This document shows, piece by piece, positions 7,124 to 8,035 of a DNA stretch of 8,035 bases. Source of the DNA: JADHUC01 sp964617665 (GTDB lineage: Bacteria > Planctomycetota > Planctomycetia > Pirellulales > Pirellulaceae); NCBI GenBank assembly GCA_964617665.1, contig CAZUAH010000608.1, positions 1-8,035 of the forward strand, in the 5' to 3' direction. The notes beneath the pieces are model-generated. The model worked only from the letters and a program-made list of their open reading frames with translations. It was not told the DNA's origin and made no database searches. Position numbers and translations under genes: made by a program. The first letter of the stretch is position 1. Every line of letters begins with the position of its first letter.

Positions 7124-7171
7124 CCCAGGGTTTCGCGACAACCGCTGTCGCGTTTGTCGCTGCACCCTGGG
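7124..7171 (-). repeat. Large two-part hairpin, inverted module (copy B)
   Basis: Outer stem CCCAGGGT/ACCCTGGG (7124-7131, 7164-7171) and inner stem CGCGACA/TGTCGCG (7134-7140, 7146-7152). Compared with copy A the seventh inner pair has changed from G-C to A-T on both sides, keeping the pair. The eighth pair is lost, enlarging the loop. Confidence 0.8.
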
Positions 7172-7260
7172 CTGACATAGGGCCATCCCTTCGGGATTGC
7201 ACTCCGCCATCGGTGCATCGGTCGGAGCGTGATGACTACACTGAAGATTTCTAAAATCTT

Positions 7261-7300
7261 GTGGCGCGTTGCGGGTTCGCTCTGCAATGTAAGGGTAGTG
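7261..7300 (+). promoter_or_regulatory. Conserved 40-base upstream block, copy B
   Basis: Same block as at 5885-5924: GTGGCGCGTTGC, nine differing bases, CTGCAATGTA, AG instead of TT, GGTAGTG. It ends 61 bases before the ATG at 7362. Just upstream, AAGATTT-CTA-AAATCTT (7244-7260) is a perfect AT-rich palindrome absent from copy A. A common promoter or operator is the simplest reading. Confidence 0.55.
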
Positions 7301-7361
7301 GGAAAACACGAAACGGCCCACAACGACAACCTTCACAACCCCATCACGAAAGGACAGAACA

Positions 7362-7607
7362 ATGCGAGCAATCACCACTTTTTGCCTCGGACTGGCGAGC
7401 CTGGCTTTCGGCCTGGTTGGCACCGCCATGACCGTCGGTCGAACCCCGGACGATCCGCTCGGTGGCGATCGGCTGATCGAGGTGAATCCGATCCAGCAGA
7501 ACGAGAACAGCGAGGCAACGCCTAACGGTTTGGATAAGGATGACGACGTCATTTCGAAGTCGGTTTTGGAAAAGGACGACGACTTCATAGGCGTCGGAAC
7601 GCTGTGA
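7362..7607 (+). CDS. Small exported acidic protein of unknown function
   Basis: Predicted 81-residue protein that I do not recognise. Residues 1-26 form a signal-like segment: MRAITTFCLG, then hydrophobic residues to about 25. Cleavage might fall near the GTAMTVG stretch (~20-26). Cys8 lies within the hydrophobic core, without a proper lipobox. The mature part is short and strongly acidic and ends in two tandem 12-residue units, LDKDDDVISKSV (57-68) and LEKDDDFIGVGT (69-80), then a final Leu. The Asp clusters could bind a cation, but this is a guess. AAAGGA upstream of the ATG is a good ribosome binding site. The conserved block at 7261-7300 probably drives it. No clear intrinsic terminator follows; only a GC-rich hairpin without a T tract is present at 7636-7678. 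Confidence 0.65.
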   Translation: MRAITTFCLGLASLAFGLVGTAMTVGRTPDDPLGGDRLIEVNPIQQNENSEATPNGLDKDDDVISKSVLEKDDDFIGVGTL

Positions 7608-7635
7608 GGCCCCGTGCCAAAGAGCGTGCCGTGAA

Positions 7636-7678
7636 GTGCCGCCCGCGATGGCAACCCGACACAGCCGCCGGGCGGCAC
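7636..7678. repeat. GC-rich hairpin downstream of the acidic protein gene
   Basis: GTGCCGCCCG (7636-7645) pairs perfectly with CGGGCGGCAC (7669-7678) across a 23-base loop. There is no T tract on either side, so it is not a standard intrinsic terminator. It may slow polymerase or protect the 3' end of the upstream transcript. Confidence 0.55.
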
Positions 7679-7710
7679 GGGTATCGAGGCATTTGGGCCC
7701 GAGATTTGGG

Positions 7711-7774
7711 AGGGCGAGGCTCCCGCCGAGCCGTGTATCGCCCTCCCGTTTCGGCTCGGCAGGAGCCTCGCCCT
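7711..7774. repeat. Inverted repeat, GAGGCTCC/GGAGCCTC type
   Basis: The 23-base left arm (7711-7733, beginning AGGGCGAGGCTCC) pairs with the right arm (7752-7774, ending GGAGCCTCGCCCT) at all but one position, around an 18-base loop. It differs in sequence from the arrays at 5351 and 6646. A diverged relative lies at 7943-8006. I read both as copies of a dispersed planctomycete palindromic repeat, judging from general familiarity with such sequences, not from a search. Confidence 0.75.
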
Positions 7775-7812
7775 TCCGGTTCTGAAACCGGCTATTGTGA
7801 AGGACAGGAACG

Positions 7813-8035
7813 ATGCAACGGACAAATCTCGTACGCCTCGGACGTTTCACGACGGCGATCTTCCTGCTCGTGGCCCTGACGCACGTCGCCATCTCACTAT
7901 CAGCCGAATATGGCACATGCCTGCAGACGTTCGAATCTCGGGAGGGCGCAGCTCCTGCTGAGCCGGTTTCCTGGCCCCGCCGCCCCGCTCGGCAGGCGCC
8001 TCGCCCAACCCGCAACCACCGATTACCGCTTGTGC
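7813..8035 (+). CDS. Exported protein, N-terminal part (runs off the window)
   Basis: The reading frame opens at an ATG with GAAGGA upstream and stays open for 74 codons to the end of the window. It starts MQRTNLVRLGRFTTAIFLLV and continues with a hydrophobic stretch to about residue 30, with a plausible signal peptidase site in ISLSA (~27-31). Residues 43 onward (REGAAPAEPVSWPRRPARQ) come from an inverted-repeat element embedded in the frame, giving a Pro/Arg/Ala-rich segment of low complexity. The leader (GAAGGACAGGAACGATG) resembles those of the two upstream exported-protein genes. No copy of the 40-base block precedes it, so it may share a transcript with the gene at 7362. Without the C-terminus the family cannot be named, and a chance frame remains possible. 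Confidence 0.5.
   Translation, partial: MQRTNLVRLGRFTTAIFLLVALTHVAISLSAEYGTCLQTFESREGAAPAEPVSWPRRPARQAPRPTRNHRLPLV
7943..8006. repeat. Diverged inverted repeat inside the partial gene
   Basis: The left arm AGGGCGCAGCTCCTGCTGAG (7943-7962) and right arm CGCTCGGCAGGCGCCTCGCCC (7986-8006) match the arms of the element at 7711-7774 with several substitutions, some still allowing G-T pairing. It lies wholly in the open frame starting at 7813 and introduces no stop codon in that frame. Confidence 0.6.

Larger units (their letters stand above)
6646..7198. repeat. Hairpin array, copy B
   Basis: Second copy of the array at 5351-5810. It opens with ATTAGCCCCGTCGTTCACGG (6646-6665), then carries about 100 bases absent from copy A, with its own hairpins (6664-6688, 6703-6715, 6728-6747). 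From 6775 it follows copy A with one single-base gap: GTCCC-GTA-GGGAC (6775-6787); the 14-base stem (6783-6796 with 6821-6834); GTCCC-TAC-GGGAC (6830-6842); a palindrome with GTGAAC centre (6870-6889); GTCCC-TCC-GGGAC (6902-6914); GCCCC-GAC-GGGGC (6944-6956); a large hairpin (6970-7016); GCCCC-AAC-GGGGC (7040-7052); GGCCC-GTT-GGGCC (7088-7100); an inverted large hairpin (7124-7171); ATCCC-TTC-GGGAT (7185-7197). Long frames through it, on both strands, are by-products of repeated GC-rich hairpins. Confidence 0.85.

Noticed and set aside
5351..7198. CRISPR array
   Set aside because: The repeats are palindromes of differing sequence at irregular spacing, not identical repeats with equal-length unique spacers, and no cas gene is present.
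5155..7361. Insertion sequence
   Set aside because: No transposase frame, no terminal inverted repeats bounding the duplicated segment and no target-site duplication are visible.
6890..7825. Minus-strand open frame of 311 codons
   Set aside because: It runs antisense through array B, the 40-base block, the acidic protein gene and the inverted repeat at 7711-7774. Its sequence is low-complexity Arg/Pro/Ser, so it is an antisense shadow.

Overview
The window looks like planctomycete DNA, probably from a Pirellulales-like member. This rests on family resemblance, not on a marker gene. The clues are a very long Ser/Thr kinase with a C-terminal WD40 propeller, an ECF sigma factor overlapping it by ATGA, small genes with N-terminal export signals, and GC-rich intergenic DNA packed with short hairpins.

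Layout. Positions 1-598 hold no gene I can support. A minus-strand two-gene operon fills 599-5154: an ECF sigma factor (4549-5154) followed by a membrane-anchored Ser/Thr kinase with WD40 repeats (599-4552). The start of the kinase gene overlaps the stop of the sigma gene. A promoter with a perfect extended -10 (TGATATAAT) lies about 40 bases upstream of the sigma start. No anti-sigma factor is visible, so the kinase is the obvious candidate regulator of the sigma factor.

Positions 5155-8035 run the other way and have an unusual repeated layout. A roughly 460-base array of hairpins (copy A, about 5351-5810) is followed by a conserved 40-base block (5885-5924) and a small exported-protein gene (5972-6448) with a strong intrinsic terminator (6549-6578). 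The same order then recurs: hairpin array copy B (about 6646-7198), the same 40-base block (7261-7300), and a second small exported-protein gene (7362-7607). The two proteins are unrelated in sequence, although the DNA upstream of them is duplicated at about 90% identity over 425 bases. A third small exported-protein gene starts at 7813 and runs off the window. Another inverted-repeat family lies before it and inside it.

The most interesting signal is the array. Its two copies differ almost entirely in loops and spacers while the stems are kept, including one compensatory base-pair change. Each copy contains two inverted versions of one module: small hairpin, large CCCAGGGT/ACCCTGGG hairpin, small hairpin. 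The order array, 40-base block, different small exported protein, seen twice in tandem, suggests a repeated regulatory or recombination module with exchangeable cargo. That last step is inference and needs a genome-wide search.
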